From NCBI RefSeq assembly GCF_900113545.1, contig NZ_FOPS01000004.1, positions 1 to 64,000 of the forward strand: a DNA stretch of 64,000 bases, given 5' to 3'. Shown piece after piece: positions 1 to 8,820 of the stretch. Positions within the stretch are counted from its first letter, which is position 1, and each line of letters starts with the position of its first letter. The notes beneath the pieces are model-generated. The model saw only the letters and a program-made list of their open reading frames with translations. It searched no databases and had not been told where the DNA came from. The DNA comes from Neisseria elongata subsp. elongata. Its GTDB lineage: Bacteria > Pseudomonadota > Gammaproteobacteria > Burkholderiales > Neisseriaceae. Both the position numbers and the translations under genes were made by a program.

Positions 1-3000
1 GCGGCGGCTGTGGTGGATGCCGCGGATGCCGAGCTCGAGTTTTTCGCCCAACAGCCGCACGCCCAAGTCTAAATTAATGGAGTATTTGGGCTGGATGGAT
101 TGGTAGAACCGGGTGGCGCCGATGCCGCCTTCGATGCAGGTGGGCGCGCTGTTGTAGAAAATATCGTAGGCAAAGGAGAGGTTGGCATCACAGGTTTCTT
201 GTTTTAAACGGTATGTGCCGCCGAGCGACATAAAGAAGCGGCCGAAATCGAGGCGGCTTTGCAGCTCGATGCCTTGGGTAATTTTTCGGTCGTACTGCAT
301 CAAATCTTTGTTTTCGTTGGTGTCGATCACATTTTTGATGGTATTGGAGAAATAGGTGAGGCGCACGTCGCCTTCGCGCAACCTGCTCCACAGCGGGGCG
401 AAGTTGTAGCTGTAGCCGATCTCCCAGTTGGTGCTGCGCTCGGGCTTGAGGTCGATCGAGGGCAGCATGGGGTAGCTATATACCGCGCCGGCAGACATAT
501 TGGTGGCCTCGTAGATACTGGGGAAGCGCGTCATCTGCGCCCAGCGCAGGTGCAGGCGGCCGTTGTCGGTGAGGTCGTAGCTGAGGGCGATCATGGGCGA
601 CCAGGCCGAGCCGTTCATGCGCTTCACCGGCGGGAAGTTGGCATCGCTGTTGCGGTCGATATAGGTATGGATACGCTCCGCTTCCATCTCAATATCGGTG
701 CTGGCAATATCGCCCCGCTTGGTGCGGTAATCCGAATTATTGCTGCCATCCGTTACCCCTTCCGTGTACATACTTTGTCTATAGCTGTCATGTGTAATGT
801 CAAGCACGCGGCTTGACGACCAATAGTTAAAACTTCCAGGTTCAACCCGCAGATGGCGGTAGAAGCTGCCCTGCCTGCCCTGTGGGTTTTCCACGCGCTG
901 CTCAAAAAAGCCGTTTTCGAAAACGGGGCCGCTGAATTTCCGGTCGCGGTAGTGCGAGATTCTGGCCGGCATCGGGCGGTAGAGCACGGTTTGGCTTTCG
1001 TCAAAATCCTGGAATTGGTCGTTGCTATCGACATAGCTGGTATTGCCGTCTTGGTTGTGGCGTGAAATGGTGCCATCGGGGAAGAAGCCGTGGCGGCGGT
1101 AGAAGTCGCGGTAGATTTCTACCCAATCGTTCGGGCGGTTTTGCAGCTCAACTTGGGCGCGGTTGTAGGCATCGATTTCCTCTTGGGTCATCACTTGCAA
1201 ATAGGGTAATGCCAATCCGCTGATAACACTATCAGCGCCACCACCTTGGGTAACGGAGTAGATGGGGTCGCGGCGGGCACGGGCACGGGCGAGTGCGTCG
1301 TCAAATGCCCAGAAGCGGTCGTAACGGATGCCTGCCTCAATCCGCAGGCGTGAAGTCGGTCGCCAGTCGAAACTCAATTGTGCGCCCCACTCTTTGCGCC
1401 GCCCGGCACGCGGGCCGGTAAGCTTGGTGAGCGCGGTTACGGCATTCATGATGCCGAAGATGTCTTTGTCGTTGTTGGCCATAATGCTGGATTCATCCAG
1501 CTTTTCATATTGGTGGAGGGCGGAAAGGGTGAGGCTGAATTGGTCGTTCAGGCGCATGCGGTTGCTGAGGTTGAAGCCGGTGCGGGAAACCTTGGTGGTT
1601 TGGCGAGAACCGGCAAATACGATGTTTGCGCCATCGACAATGGGCGGATCATTGGGCGGGGTGTCGGCATTATAGCCTTCGTTAAGCAAATCTTGGCAGC
1701 TGTAGCCTTGTGCAAGATCGGGCTCTACATTGTGGCGGAAGCAGCGCGCCCAGGCATCGTATTTGGGATCGCCATACGGCACGGCCAAATCGGGGCCGCC
1801 GCTTTGGTGGCGGATACTGGTGGTGTTGACGCGCCATAAGTCGGCTTTGAGGTCTATCCAGCGGCTGCCTTCGGGCTGCCATTGGTAGCCGAGTTTGTAG
1901 GTACGGCTGTGGATATTGGAATCAATGCCTTGTATCGGCACGATTTCATAACGTTTCTGAGTCGTGTTGTTCCACAATCCGCTGAACCCAAGCAATAATG
2001 AATTGATAAAAGGATTTATCTCGCCAAAGCGGATTTTGGTATCCATGTAGTGCAGGTTGATTTGCTGGTTGCGCGGCAAGTACCAGTTGTTTTTTACAAG
2101 CAGGCTGCGGCTGGCCACGTTGCTGTTGGGCACTTGTTCGCCCGGACGGTAGAGTTCAGCCATGTCGGGAACCAGCGTTTCGGAAAGCCCTGCACGCGGG
2201 TCTTCAGAGAGCACGCTGTTGCCCTGATAGCCTTCAAAACCGTGCTTGCCACTGAAATAAGTGCCTTTGCGCCGGTCGCTGTAGGCAATCAGGCCGTCTG
2301 CAATATCGGTTTTGAAGGCGGCGGAAAACAGTAAGTTGCGGTCGTTTTTAAATTCGGTAAAACGACTGCCGGTACGCGGCTTGTCGTTATCTGCACCGTA
2401 GAAAGTCAGGCCGGAAAAAGCCACACCGCCATCCATCATGCCGGCTGCACCATCGGCAGTAGGATTGCCGGGCAAGGTGCGGTAGTCTTTGCCCAAATAG
2501 TCGTTTAATTTTTGCAGTGGCTCAGCAGTATTATTGGAAAACTCGGTTTTTACTTCCACGCCCCAGCTTTTGCCTTCGGGGATGATGTCGGCAGGCTCGA
2601 TGGTACGGATGGACACCGCGCCGCCCACGCCGGATTTCACGCCGCGCGTCATGGCCGGGCCTTTTTCCACCGTGATGCTGCGGAACAGGGCAGGATCGAC
2701 ATAATTGCGGTCGGCGATGCCGTAGTTGTTCATCCACACGTCCACGGTCTGCTCCGTGCCGTCGATGGTAACGGGGATGCGGCCTTTGCCGCTGATGCCG
2801 CGGATATTGGGCGTAATCGCGCTGCCGGCGTTGCGGGTGTTCATGTTGTACACGCCGTTTAAGCCTTTAAACACGTCGCCGGCGGCATCCGTGCGGTAGC
2901 GTTCGAGGTATTCGCGGCCGGCGTAGACGCTGGAAACGTTTTTATAAAACACGTCGTCCGCACCTTTTTGGTCGGCACTGCGTTTACCGGTAACGGTGAG

Positions 3001-3147
3001 CGATTCGATATTGCTGCTTTCTATCACTTTCGAGGACGGGATATCCGCCGCATCGTCTGCATGGGCCGGTAGAGAGTTCAAGATGCCGATAAGACTGATG
3101 GCGAGAATTTTTGGCTGAAAGGGAAAGCTGTATTTGGCTTGGGACAT
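1..3147 (-). CDS. TonB-dependent outer-membrane receptor (partial, C-terminus off window)
   Basis: The frame is open for 1,049 codons from an ATG at 3147 to the left edge, so the C-terminal strands lie outside the window. The start has a good Shine-Dalgarno (AGAAAGG) about 8 bases upstream. Residues 1-30 form a signal peptide ending in PAHA. A TonB-box-like ESLTVTG lies at about 48-54. A plug domain follows, with NIRGISGKGRIPVTIDG and GPAMTRGVKSGVGGAVSIR, then a long beta-barrel with many aromatic/Asn strands. More than 1,049 residues is large for the family. A stretch TRFPSIYEAT resembles the FRAP-type region of haem receptors, but the ligand is not settled. No TonB, ABC permease or binding protein lies beside it. 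TdfG-like receptors of Neisseria are a candidate relative; this is inference. Confidence 0.92.
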   Translation of the reverse strand, partial: MSQAKYSFPFQPKILAISLIGILNSLPAHADDAADIPSSKVIESSNIESLTVTGKRSADQKGADDVFYKNVSSVYAGREYLERYRTDAAGDVFKGLNGVYNMNTRNAGSAITPNIRGISGKGRIPVTIDGTEQTVDVWMNNYGIADRNYVDPALFRSITVEKGPAMTRGVKSGVGGAVSIRTIEPADIIPEGKSWGVEVKTEFSNNTAEPLQKLNDYLGKDYRTLPGNPTADGAAGMMDGGVAFSGLTFYGADNDKPRTGSRFTEFKNDRNLLFSAAFKTDIADGLIAYSDRRKGTYFSGKHGFEGYQGNSVLSEDPRAGLSETLVPDMAELYRPGEQVPNSNVASRSLLVKNNWYLPRNQQINLHYMDTKIRFGEINPFINSLLLGFSGLWNNTTQKRYEIVPIQGIDSNIHSRTYKLGYQWQPEGSRWIDLKADLWRVNTTSIRHQSGGPDLAVPYGDPKYDAWARCFRHNVEPDLAQGYSCQDLLNEGYNADTPPNDPPIVDGANIVFAGSRQTTKVSRTGFNLSNRMRLNDQFSLTLSALHQYEKLDESSIMANNDKDIFGIMNAVTALTKLTGPRAGRRKEWGAQLSFDWRPTSRLRIEAGIRYDRFWAFDDALARARARRDPIYSVTQGGGADSVISGLALPYLQVMTQEEIDAYNRAQVELQNRPNDWVEIYRDFYRRHGFFPDGTISRHNQDGNTSYVDSNDQFQDFDESQTVLYRPMPARISHYRDRKFSGPVFENGFFEQRVENPQGRQGSFYRHLRVEPGSFNYWSSSRVLDITHDSYRQSMYTEGVTDGSNNSDYRTKRGDIASTDIEMEAERIHTYIDRNSDANFPPVKRMNGSAWSPMIALSYDLTDNGRLHLRWAQMTRFPSIYEATNMSAGAVYSYPMLPSIDLKPERSTNWEIGYSYNFAPLWSRLREGDVRLTYFSNTIKNVIDTNENKDLMQYDRKITQGIELQSRLDFGRFFMSLGGTYRLKQETCDANLSFAYDIFYNSAPTCIEGGIGATRFYQSIQPKYSINLDLGVRLLGEKLELGIRGIHHSRR

Positions 3148-3196
3148 TTCTGCGGCCTTTCTATTAAGCCTTAGTAATTAAGATGTGAATTTTATT

Positions 3197-3225
3197 ATAT
3201 TAATACAAATGATACTGCACATCAA
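3197..3225 (-). promoter_or_regulatory. Predicted promoter of the TonB-dependent receptor
   Basis: On the minus strand, TTGATG (3225-3220), a 17-base spacer and TAATAT (3202-3197) match a sigma-70 promoter. The surrounding DNA is AT-rich. Only a weak Fur-like palindrome overlaps it, so iron control is not claimed. Confidence 0.5.
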
Positions 3226-3400
3226 TTATTAAAAATCTCTAAGAACGAAATGCGAAATACGACTGATTCGGCAGTTTGTTTTCAGTTATCCAAATAGTTG
3301 AAATTTTATGATTCAATTTTTCTACCGCTGATATAAATTGATGCGAGCAGCTTAAGATTTGTGAACTTATGGTGGTTCTAAACGCTGTGTCTCTGATTGC

Positions 3401-3446
3401 AAAAAGGCCGTCTGAAGATTTCAAATGCTGTTTCAGACGGCCTTTT
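3401..3446. terminator. DUS inverted repeat between the receptor gene and pqiB
   Basis: AAAAAGGCCGTCTGAA pairs with TTTCAGACGGCCTTTT across a short loop. It sits between two divergent genes, where neither needs a terminator. This is odd and fits a rearrangement junction. Confidence 0.6.
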
Positions 3447-3448
3447 CG

Positions 3449-3477
3449 TTGCCATGTCGGGGGCAAAGCGGCATAAT
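3449..3477 (+). promoter_or_regulatory. Predicted pqiB promoter
   Basis: TTGCCA (3449-3454), a 17-base spacer and CATAAT (3472-3477) lie 29 bases before the pqiB ATG. The start has no clear Shine-Dalgarno. Confidence 0.45.
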
Positions 3478-3505
3478 TACCCCTCTTTTGTCCCTATAAC
3501 GCGCT

Positions 3506-5131
3506 ATGTCCGATCAAGCCCCGTCTCCCGTTCCTTCCCGTATCCGAAAAACGAATGCTTTCGCGTCTTTTGTCTGGCTGGTGCCACTGATAGCCTTTTT
3601 AGTGGGCGGGTGGCTGCTGTTCGATCACATCCGCAACACAGGGCCGACAATTACGCTGCATATTGATAGCGCGGACGGTATCGAAGTCAATAACACGGTG
3701 GTTCGCGTATTGAGCGTGAATGTCGGCAAAGTAACCAAGATCCGCCTGCGTGAAGACGGTAAGGGCGTAGAGCTGACGGCACAACTCAATGCGGATGTGA
3801 AACATATGATGCGGAGCGACACGCAGTTTTGGGTGGTGAAACCGCGCATCGACAGCAACGGCATTTCCGGCCTGAACACACTGGTTTCCGGCTCGTATAT
3901 TGCCTTTATGCCGGGCAAGGCGGCGGAATCGAAAGATACATTCGATGTTGCCGACGTACCGCCGATTTCCGCGCTGGCGCAGGACGGTTTGCGGCTGCAA
4001 TTATCGGGTGCGAACAGCAAAATGCTGGAAACGGGCGCACCCGTCGTATATGAGAGCTTTCCCGTCGGACGGGTAGAAAGCGCAAAATTCGATCCGGAAA
4101 GCCGCCGCGTCAGCTACACCGTGTTTATCGAACATCCGAACGACAGCTTAATCAACAGCAGCAGCCAATTCTGGCTGGACAGCGGCATCCGTATTCAGGC
4201 CGACGGCGGCGGTTTCCAGTTGGACAGCGCGCCGTTGGGGGCGTTGATTTCCGGTGCCATTACCTTCCGCACGCCCGACCGTGCCGCACCTCCGGCCAAG
4301 GCGGAAGGAAAATTCGAGCTGTACAACAACCGCGCCGCAGTGGACCGCCTGCCGGGCGAACGCGCCATGTATTACACGGCCTTTTTCCGCCAATCGGTGC
4401 GCGGCCTGAATGCCGGTTCGCCGGTGGAATACAAAGGCGTGAAAGTGGGCAGCGTGGCCGACGTGCCTTATTTCGGCAGCGGCGACAGCCTGAAACTGTT
4501 TGAAAACGGCTGGATCCCGGTACGCCTGCGGATAGAGCCGCATTTAATCGAGCAAAACGGCGACCGCGAAAGCCGCGAATACTGGCAGAAGGCTTTTCAG
4601 ACGGCCTTAAACGGCGGCCTGAACGCCACGTTGTCGAGCGACAACCTGCTGTTGGGCAGCAAAATGATCGAACTGACCGACGCACCTTCGGACGGAGAAC
4701 GGCTGAAACCGATGGCCGAATACAACGGGCTGACGGTCATTGCCACACGCAGCGGCGGTTTCGACGATTTACAGGCGCAGCTGGGCAACCTGTTGGAAAA
4801 ATTCAACAAACTGCCGTTGGATAAAACAGTGGGCGAACTGAACGGCAGCCTGGCCGAATTGAAATCCACGCTGAAGTCGGCCAACAGCCTGCTGGCCAAA
4901 CCGCAAACTCAGGCCATCCCGGCAGAATTGAACAAAACACTGGCCGAACTGCGGCAGGCATTGCAAGGTGTTTCGCCTTCCTCGCCGGTGTACCGCGATG
5001 TTCAGGAAACCCTGCGCAATATCGACCAAACCCTGCGCGACGCGCAACCCGTGCTCAACACGTTAAAAGAAAAACCGAACGCGCTGATTTTCAACCGTTC
5101 GGAGAAAGATCCGATACCCAAAGGCCGCTGA
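3506..5131 (+). CDS. pqiB: PqiB, MCE-domain lipid transport protein
   Basis: 541 residues, close to the 546 of E. coli PqiB. An N-terminal membrane anchor spans about 20-40 (FVWLVPLIAFLVGGWLLF). Three MCE (MlaD-like) domains follow at about 45-140, 160-270 and 285-395. The C-terminal 430-525 region is Leu-rich helix with repeated LNKTL/LAELR patterns, as in the needle-forming part of the family. PqiB proteins form hexameric tunnels carrying phospholipid between inner and outer membranes, with PqiA in the inner membrane and the lipoprotein PqiC. Here neither pqiA nor pqiC is adjacent. A pqiA end lies 58 kb away at the right edge in the opposite orientation. Confidence 0.93.
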   Translation: MSDQAPSPVPSRIRKTNAFASFVWLVPLIAFLVGGWLLFDHIRNTGPTITLHIDSADGIEVNNTVVRVLSVNVGKVTKIRLREDGKGVELTAQLNADVKHMMRSDTQFWVVKPRIDSNGISGLNTLVSGSYIAFMPGKAAESKDTFDVADVPPISALAQDGLRLQLSGANSKMLETGAPVVYESFPVGRVESAKFDPESRRVSYTVFIEHPNDSLINSSSQFWLDSGIRIQADGGGFQLDSAPLGALISGAITFRTPDRAAPPAKAEGKFELYNNRAAVDRLPGERAMYYTAFFRQSVRGLNAGSPVEYKGVKVGSVADVPYFGSGDSLKLFENGWIPVRLRIEPHLIEQNGDRESREYWQKAFQTALNGGLNATLSSDNLLLGSKMIELTDAPSDGERLKPMAEYNGLTVIATRSGGFDDLQAQLGNLLEKFNKLPLDKTVGELNGSLAELKSTLKSANSLLAKPQTQAIPAELNKTLAELRQALQGVSPSSPVYRDVQETLRNIDQTLRDAQPVLNTLKEKPNALIFNRSEKDPIPKGR

Positions 5132-5148
5132 TGCGGTCGGAAAGACAG

Positions 5149-5195
5149 TCAGGCCGTCTGAAAACCTGTGGGAGGTTTTTTCAGACGGCCTGATT
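5149..5195. terminator. DUS hairpin terminator after pqiB
   Basis: TCAGGCCGTCTGAAAA pairs with TTTTTTCAGACGGCCTGA, followed by a T-run, 18 bases past the pqiB stop. Confidence 0.8.
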
Positions 5196-5244
5196 TTTTC
5201 CCGTCGCCGTGCCCGCCGTAGCCATCTCGGCTTACGGCAGGTTT

Positions 5245-5351
5245 TATAGTGGATTAAATTTAAACCAGTACGGCGTTGCCTCGCCTTGCCGTACTATCTG
5301 TACTGTCTGCGGCTTCGTCGCCTTGTCCTGATTTAAATTTAATTCACTATA
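5245..5351. repeat. Correia repeat-enclosed element (CREE), short form, 107 bp
   Basis: Terminal inverted repeats start TATAGTGGATTAAATTTAAA at the left and end in TTTAATTCACTATA at the right, with one mismatch. The core contains the typical CCAGTACGGCGTTGCCTCGC and CTTCGTCGCCTTGTCC segments. The length matches the internally deleted CREE class. These elements are thought to be mobilised MITEs. Their TATAGT ends can act as -10 boxes. It sits between the convergent pqiB and suhB genes. Confidence 0.9.
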
Positions 5352-5405
5352 GTGCAATGAAGGTACGGCACGGCCGGCGTATGCGGACAGCTAGCCTATT
5401 GAATG

Positions 5406-5457
5406 AGGCCGTCTGAAACCCCCTTTTCCTCTCGGAAGAAGAGTTTTCAGACGGCCT
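5406..5457. terminator. DUS hairpin terminator after suhB
   Basis: AGGCCGTCTGAAA and TTTCAGACGGCCT enclose a loop of about 25 bases, 25 bases past the suhB stop on the minus strand. Confidence 0.75.
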
Positions 5458-5481
5458 TCAATGATGCTGACCGTTTCAGGC

Positions 5482-6270
5482 TTAACCGATATGGTTGCCG
5501 ATGATTTGCAGCATTTGCGCCAAAACTTTCGGGTTGGCGGCCACAATGTCGCCGCTTTCCAGCCAACCCTGTTCGCCCGTCATATCGGTAACCACCGCGC
5601 CCGCTTCTCTGGCAATCAGCGCACCGGCGGCAATGTCCCAGGGCTTGAGGTTGAATTCGAAGAAACCGTCGAAACGGCCGCAGGCCAATGCGCACAAGTC
5701 CAGCGAGGCCGCACCTTCGCGCCGCGCACCGGCGGTTTGCGACAAAAAGTCTTTCAAAATGGCCAGATAAGTATCCGTCCGGCTTTGGTCTACCACGGGG
5801 AAACCCGTTCCGATCAGGCATTGCGGCAGGTCGATGCGGCTGGAAACGCGGATGCGGCGGTCGTTCAGCAGCGCGCCTTTACCGCGCGAGGCCATGTAAA
5901 GGTCGTTGCGTTCGGGGGCGTAAACCAAAGCTTCCTGCAATTTGCCGTTGTGCAGCAGTGCCATCGAGATGGCGTATTGTGGATGGCCGTGCAGATAGTT
6001 GGTGGTGCCGTCGAGCGGATCAATAATCCATTCGTAGGAGCCATTCGGATTGCCGTGGCTGCCGCTTTCTTCGGCGGTGATTTTGTGCTGGGGATAGGCT
6101 TCGAGCAGGGTTTCGATCAGGATGTTTTCCGACATGCGGTCGATGTCGGAAACAAAATCGTTAAACGCTTTGCTGTCGGTTTTGATGTTGCCCAAGTCTT
6201 TGGAGGCGCGGATCATGAGGTCGCCCGCCTTGCGCGCGGCTTTGAAGGCGGTATTTAAAATCGGGTTCAT
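5482..6270 (-). CDS. suhB: Inositol-1-monophosphatase family protein SuhB
   Basis: 262 residues, the usual length. The Mg-dependent phosphatase signature is complete: Glu67 in ITAEESG, the WIIDPLDGTTNY motif with Asp84 and Asp87, and WDIAAG near residue 212. SuhB hydrolyses inositol monophosphate. In E. coli it also joins rRNA antitermination complexes and helps rRNA folding, which is probably its essential role. It is a single-gene unit with its own terminator. Confidence 0.95.
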   Translation of the reverse strand: MNPILNTAFKAARKAGDLMIRASKDLGNIKTDSKAFNDFVSDIDRMSENILIETLLEAYPQHKITAEESGSHGNPNGSYEWIIDPLDGTTNYLHGHPQYAISMALLHNGKLQEALVYAPERNDLYMASRGKGALLNDRRIRVSSRIDLPQCLIGTGFPVVDQSRTDTYLAILKDFLSQTAGARREGAASLDLCALACGRFDGFFEFNLKPWDIAAGALIAREAGAVVTDMTGEQGWLESGDIVAANPKVLAQMLQIIGNHIG

Positions 6271-6455
6271 ATAAATTCCTGTATAGAGAAATGAGGCGGG
6301 AAGGCCGTCTGAAAAAGGCTTTTTGTGCGGCTGACGCGTTTAACGATTGTTAAAGAACCGGACGCGCCGTAAAATGCGCGGTTTATCCGTCATGCAGGCG
6401 GAAAGTGCGCATTATACGCCTTTTCCCGCCGGTAAAACAGACAGGGCAGGAAACC

Positions 6456-7610
6456 ATGAACACGCTTTTTTATATGCAGGAACAACGTCTGTACCGTTTT
6501 TCAGACGGCCGCAGCGAGCCGGTAACGTGTCAGGCGGTAGAGCAATATATCGGCAACCTGAAACAGATACACCGCAAAAAAGAATGGAAAACCCAAGGCA
6601 GCGGCGCCGACTTTATGGGCATCCGGCAGGAGGGGCTAGATTTGTCGGACATCCATCCGAGCGATTCGGTCTGTACTGCCGACGGCCGGCTGGTGTACGG
6701 TGCGACATTGCAGGGCGGTGCGGCGATACAGGCCAAACCGATTAACGACTTGGCGCAGGCCGAAGGCCTCCTGCTGCGGCATACCGACTGCACGATATAC
6801 GACATGGCTTACGATGCGGCACACGAACGCCTGGCATTGTCGCTGGCCGGCGATTGTTACGGCGACCGGCATCTGGCCGTCATGCCGCTTTCGGGCAACC
6901 GTTTTCAGTTTATTACCGAAGGCGAATGCCGCGACAGCAACCCCTGTTTCGATCCGAAAAACGGCAACATCCTTTATTACGACTCCTGCGGCCTGGCCTA
7001 CACCGACCACGGCACACTGAACAGCATCCGCTCCATCAACCGCCTGAACCTGTCCGACGGCGAACTCGAAACCGTATTGCACGACGAACAATACGACTTT
7101 TTCATGCCGCAGCCCGACCACGCGGGCAACCTCTACTGCATCCGCAAACCGCACCGCGAAGAAGTGCAAAAACAAGGCAACATACTGCGGGACATCCTGC
7201 TGATACCGTTCAAACTGTTCAAAGCCATGTTCGGCTGGCTCGATTTCTTCAGCCAACGCTACGGCGGCGAATCGCTGCGCACCTCCGGCGCGAATCCGGC
7301 CAAGTCCAAACAACAGTCGGAAGAAGAACGCTTTATCGAAGGCAATCTGGTCAAAGTACGCCGCCGGCGCGACAAAGAAGAGCAAAACGAACGCTACCCC
7401 TCGGCCATTCCGAAAAGCTGGCAGTTGGTAAAATACACGCCCGAAGGCGGATGCACGGTTTTACACTCCGGCGTAATGGCCTACACCCTCTGCCCGGACG
7501 GCGGCATCATCTACTCCAACGGCCGATACATCGTGCACGCCACGGCGGAAGGGGAAGAAAAAATGCTGACCGAAGCCCGCTGGGCAAGCAAACTCCGCCT
7601 GCAACCTTAA
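6456..7610 (+). CDS. Conserved protein of unknown function, beta-propeller-like
   Basis: 384 residues from the ATG at 6456. That start was chosen over an in-frame one at 6405 because AGGAAACC precedes it. No signal peptide is present. The protein has recurrent short beta-strand blocks with DG turns (LSDGELETVLHD, CPDGGIIYSNG), like WD40/TolB-type propellers. A basic, charged insertion lies around 295-325 (KVRRRRDKEEQ), just after a hydrophobic amphipathic helix (ILLIPFKLFKAMFGWLDFF, about 232-250) that could touch the membrane. I do not recognise a named family. The gene is 60 bp upstream of trmJ with a DUS hairpin between. Confidence 0.8.
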   Translation: MNTLFYMQEQRLYRFSDGRSEPVTCQAVEQYIGNLKQIHRKKEWKTQGSGADFMGIRQEGLDLSDIHPSDSVCTADGRLVYGATLQGGAAIQAKPINDLAQAEGLLLRHTDCTIYDMAYDAAHERLALSLAGDCYGDRHLAVMPLSGNRFQFITEGECRDSNPCFDPKNGNILYYDSCGLAYTDHGTLNSIRSINRLNLSDGELETVLHDEQYDFFMPQPDHAGNLYCIRKPHREEVQKQGNILRDILLIPFKLFKAMFGWLDFFSQRYGGESLRTSGANPAKSKQQSEEERFIEGNLVKVRRRRDKEEQNERYPSAIPKSWQLVKYTPEGGCTVLHSGVMAYTLCPDGGIIYSNGRYIVHATAEGEEKMLTEARWASKLRLQP

Positions 7611-7613
7611 ACC

Positions 7614-7652
7614 TTTTCAGACGGCCTCATGACCACTTGAGGCCGTCTGAAA
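7614..7652. terminator. DUS hairpin between the propeller-like gene and trmJ
   Basis: TTTTCAGACGGCCTCA pairs with TGAGGCCGTCTGAAA. The GCC-flanking CTCA/TGAG extends the stem. Confidence 0.7.
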
Positions 7653-7670
7653 CATACAGCAAACCACACT

Positions 7671-8489
7671 ATGCCGAACACCAAACCCACCGCCCCCGAC
7701 TACCTCTCCAACATCAACGTCGTCCTCACCCGCACCAGCCATCCGGGCAACATCGGCTCCGCCGCCCGCGCCATGAAAACCATGGGGCTGACCAAACTGA
7801 CCCTCGTCGCACCCAACCTGATGCAAACCCCGATGACCGCCGAGCCGCCCGTGTTCGACCCTGCAAACCCGCAGGCGTTCAAACTGCCCGAAGAAAGCTT
7901 CATCCTTGCTTCCGGCGCGGCCGACGTACTGGAAAACGCCCGCATTTGCGCCACACTGGAAGAAGCCCTTGCCGACACCGTATTGAGCTGCGCGCTGACC
8001 AGCCGCCGCCGCGAACTGACCGCCGAACTGCAAACCCCGCGCGCACTGACCCCCGAGCTTCTATCGGCAGCCGAAGCAGGACAACAAACCGCGCTGGTGT
8101 TTGGCAACGAAACCTACGGCCTGAGCATAGAAGAAGTACAAGCCTGCAACCGCCTGATGACCATCAACGGCAATCCCGACTACTTCTCGCTCAACCTCGC
8201 CCAGGCCGTGCAAGTCGTGTGCTACGAAATCTACAGCCAAACCGACAGCAGCATGGAACATCTGAAAGTGGAAAAAAACACCGCCACCCATGCCCAAATC
8301 GGCGGCATGGTCACCCATATGCAGGGCCTGATGGAAGACATCGGCTTTTTCAACCGCCGCAACGGCGAACGCATCATCCGCCGCCTGCAAAACCTGTTTG
8401 CCCGCGCCGGCACGGAAACCGAAGACATCGACATCCTGCGCGGTTTTTTCAATACAGTGAAAAAACGCCTGGATAAAAATAGGGAATAA
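7671..8489 (+). CDS. trmJ: tRNA (cytidine/uridine-32-2'-O-)methyltransferase TrmJ
   Basis: 272 residues with a SpoU/SPOUT fold. Motif 1 is TSHPGNIGSAARAMKTMGL (about 22-40), motif 2 is LVFGNETYGLS and motif 3 is FSLNLAQAVQVVCYEI. The C-terminal about 80 residues form the extra helical domain typical of TrmJ. It 2'-O-methylates position 32 of the tRNA anticodon loop using SAM. The family member could be a related SpoU enzyme, but motif order and length favour TrmJ. Confidence 0.9.
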   Translation: MPNTKPTAPDYLSNINVVLTRTSHPGNIGSAARAMKTMGLTKLTLVAPNLMQTPMTAEPPVFDPANPQAFKLPEESFILASGAADVLENARICATLEEALADTVLSCALTSRRRELTAELQTPRALTPELLSAAEAGQQTALVFGNETYGLSIEEVQACNRLMTINGNPDYFSLNLAQAVQVVCYEIYSQTDSSMEHLKVEKNTATHAQIGGMVTHMQGLMEDIGFFNRRNGERIIRRLQNLFARAGTETEDIDILRGFFNTVKKRLDKNRE

Positions 8490-8820
8490 AAACGTCATCC
8501 CGCAGCCGTTGTCGAAACTAAAGAGGCCGTCTGAAAACCTTCCAACAGGTTTTCAGACGGCCTCCTTGCGGTATTGGCATATAACATCCAAATCGCGGCA
8601 GCATCAGCCCTACCGGAGCATCTTCCATACCGCTTGGCAAACAAACCGTCAAATTGAAATTTTCAGACGGCATCTGCATGCCCGTTCATCAACATCTTTT
8701 TTACTGTAAAAGTCCCTGCCCCACATATTCCTATTTTGTAAATTTTGGTTTATAGTTCGGCCACTACTGCGGACTACATCCCGCATGGTTTCAGAAGAAA
8801 AACACATAAAGGAACAAAAT
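8490..8820. other. Intergenic region upstream of acnB
   Basis: No gene is seen. It holds a DUS hairpin at 8522-8564, a lone AT-type DUS (GATGCCGTCTGAA on the minus strand, about 8660-8673) and the acnB leader. A TATAGT -10 box at 8751-8756 has no convincing -35 partner. AAAGGAAC just before 8821 is the acnB ribosome binding site. Confidence 0.6.
8522..8564. terminator. DUS hairpin terminator after trmJ
   Basis: AGAGGCCGTCTGAAAACCT pairs with AGGTTTTCAGACGGCCTC, giving a long perfect stem. Confidence 0.8.

Noticed and set aside
3203-3222. Fur box over the TonB-receptor promoter
   Set aside because: The best alignment to the Fur consensus reaches only about 9 of 19 positions, no better than chance in AT-rich DNA.
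3239-3466. Minus-strand 75-codon frame before pqiB
   Set aside because: It translates through a DUS hairpin, has no ribosome binding site and no family features.
6854-8476. Plus-strand frame of 540 codons overlapping trmJ
   Set aside because: Arg/His/Pro-rich composition typical of a shifted GC-rich frame. It overlaps two better-supported genes.
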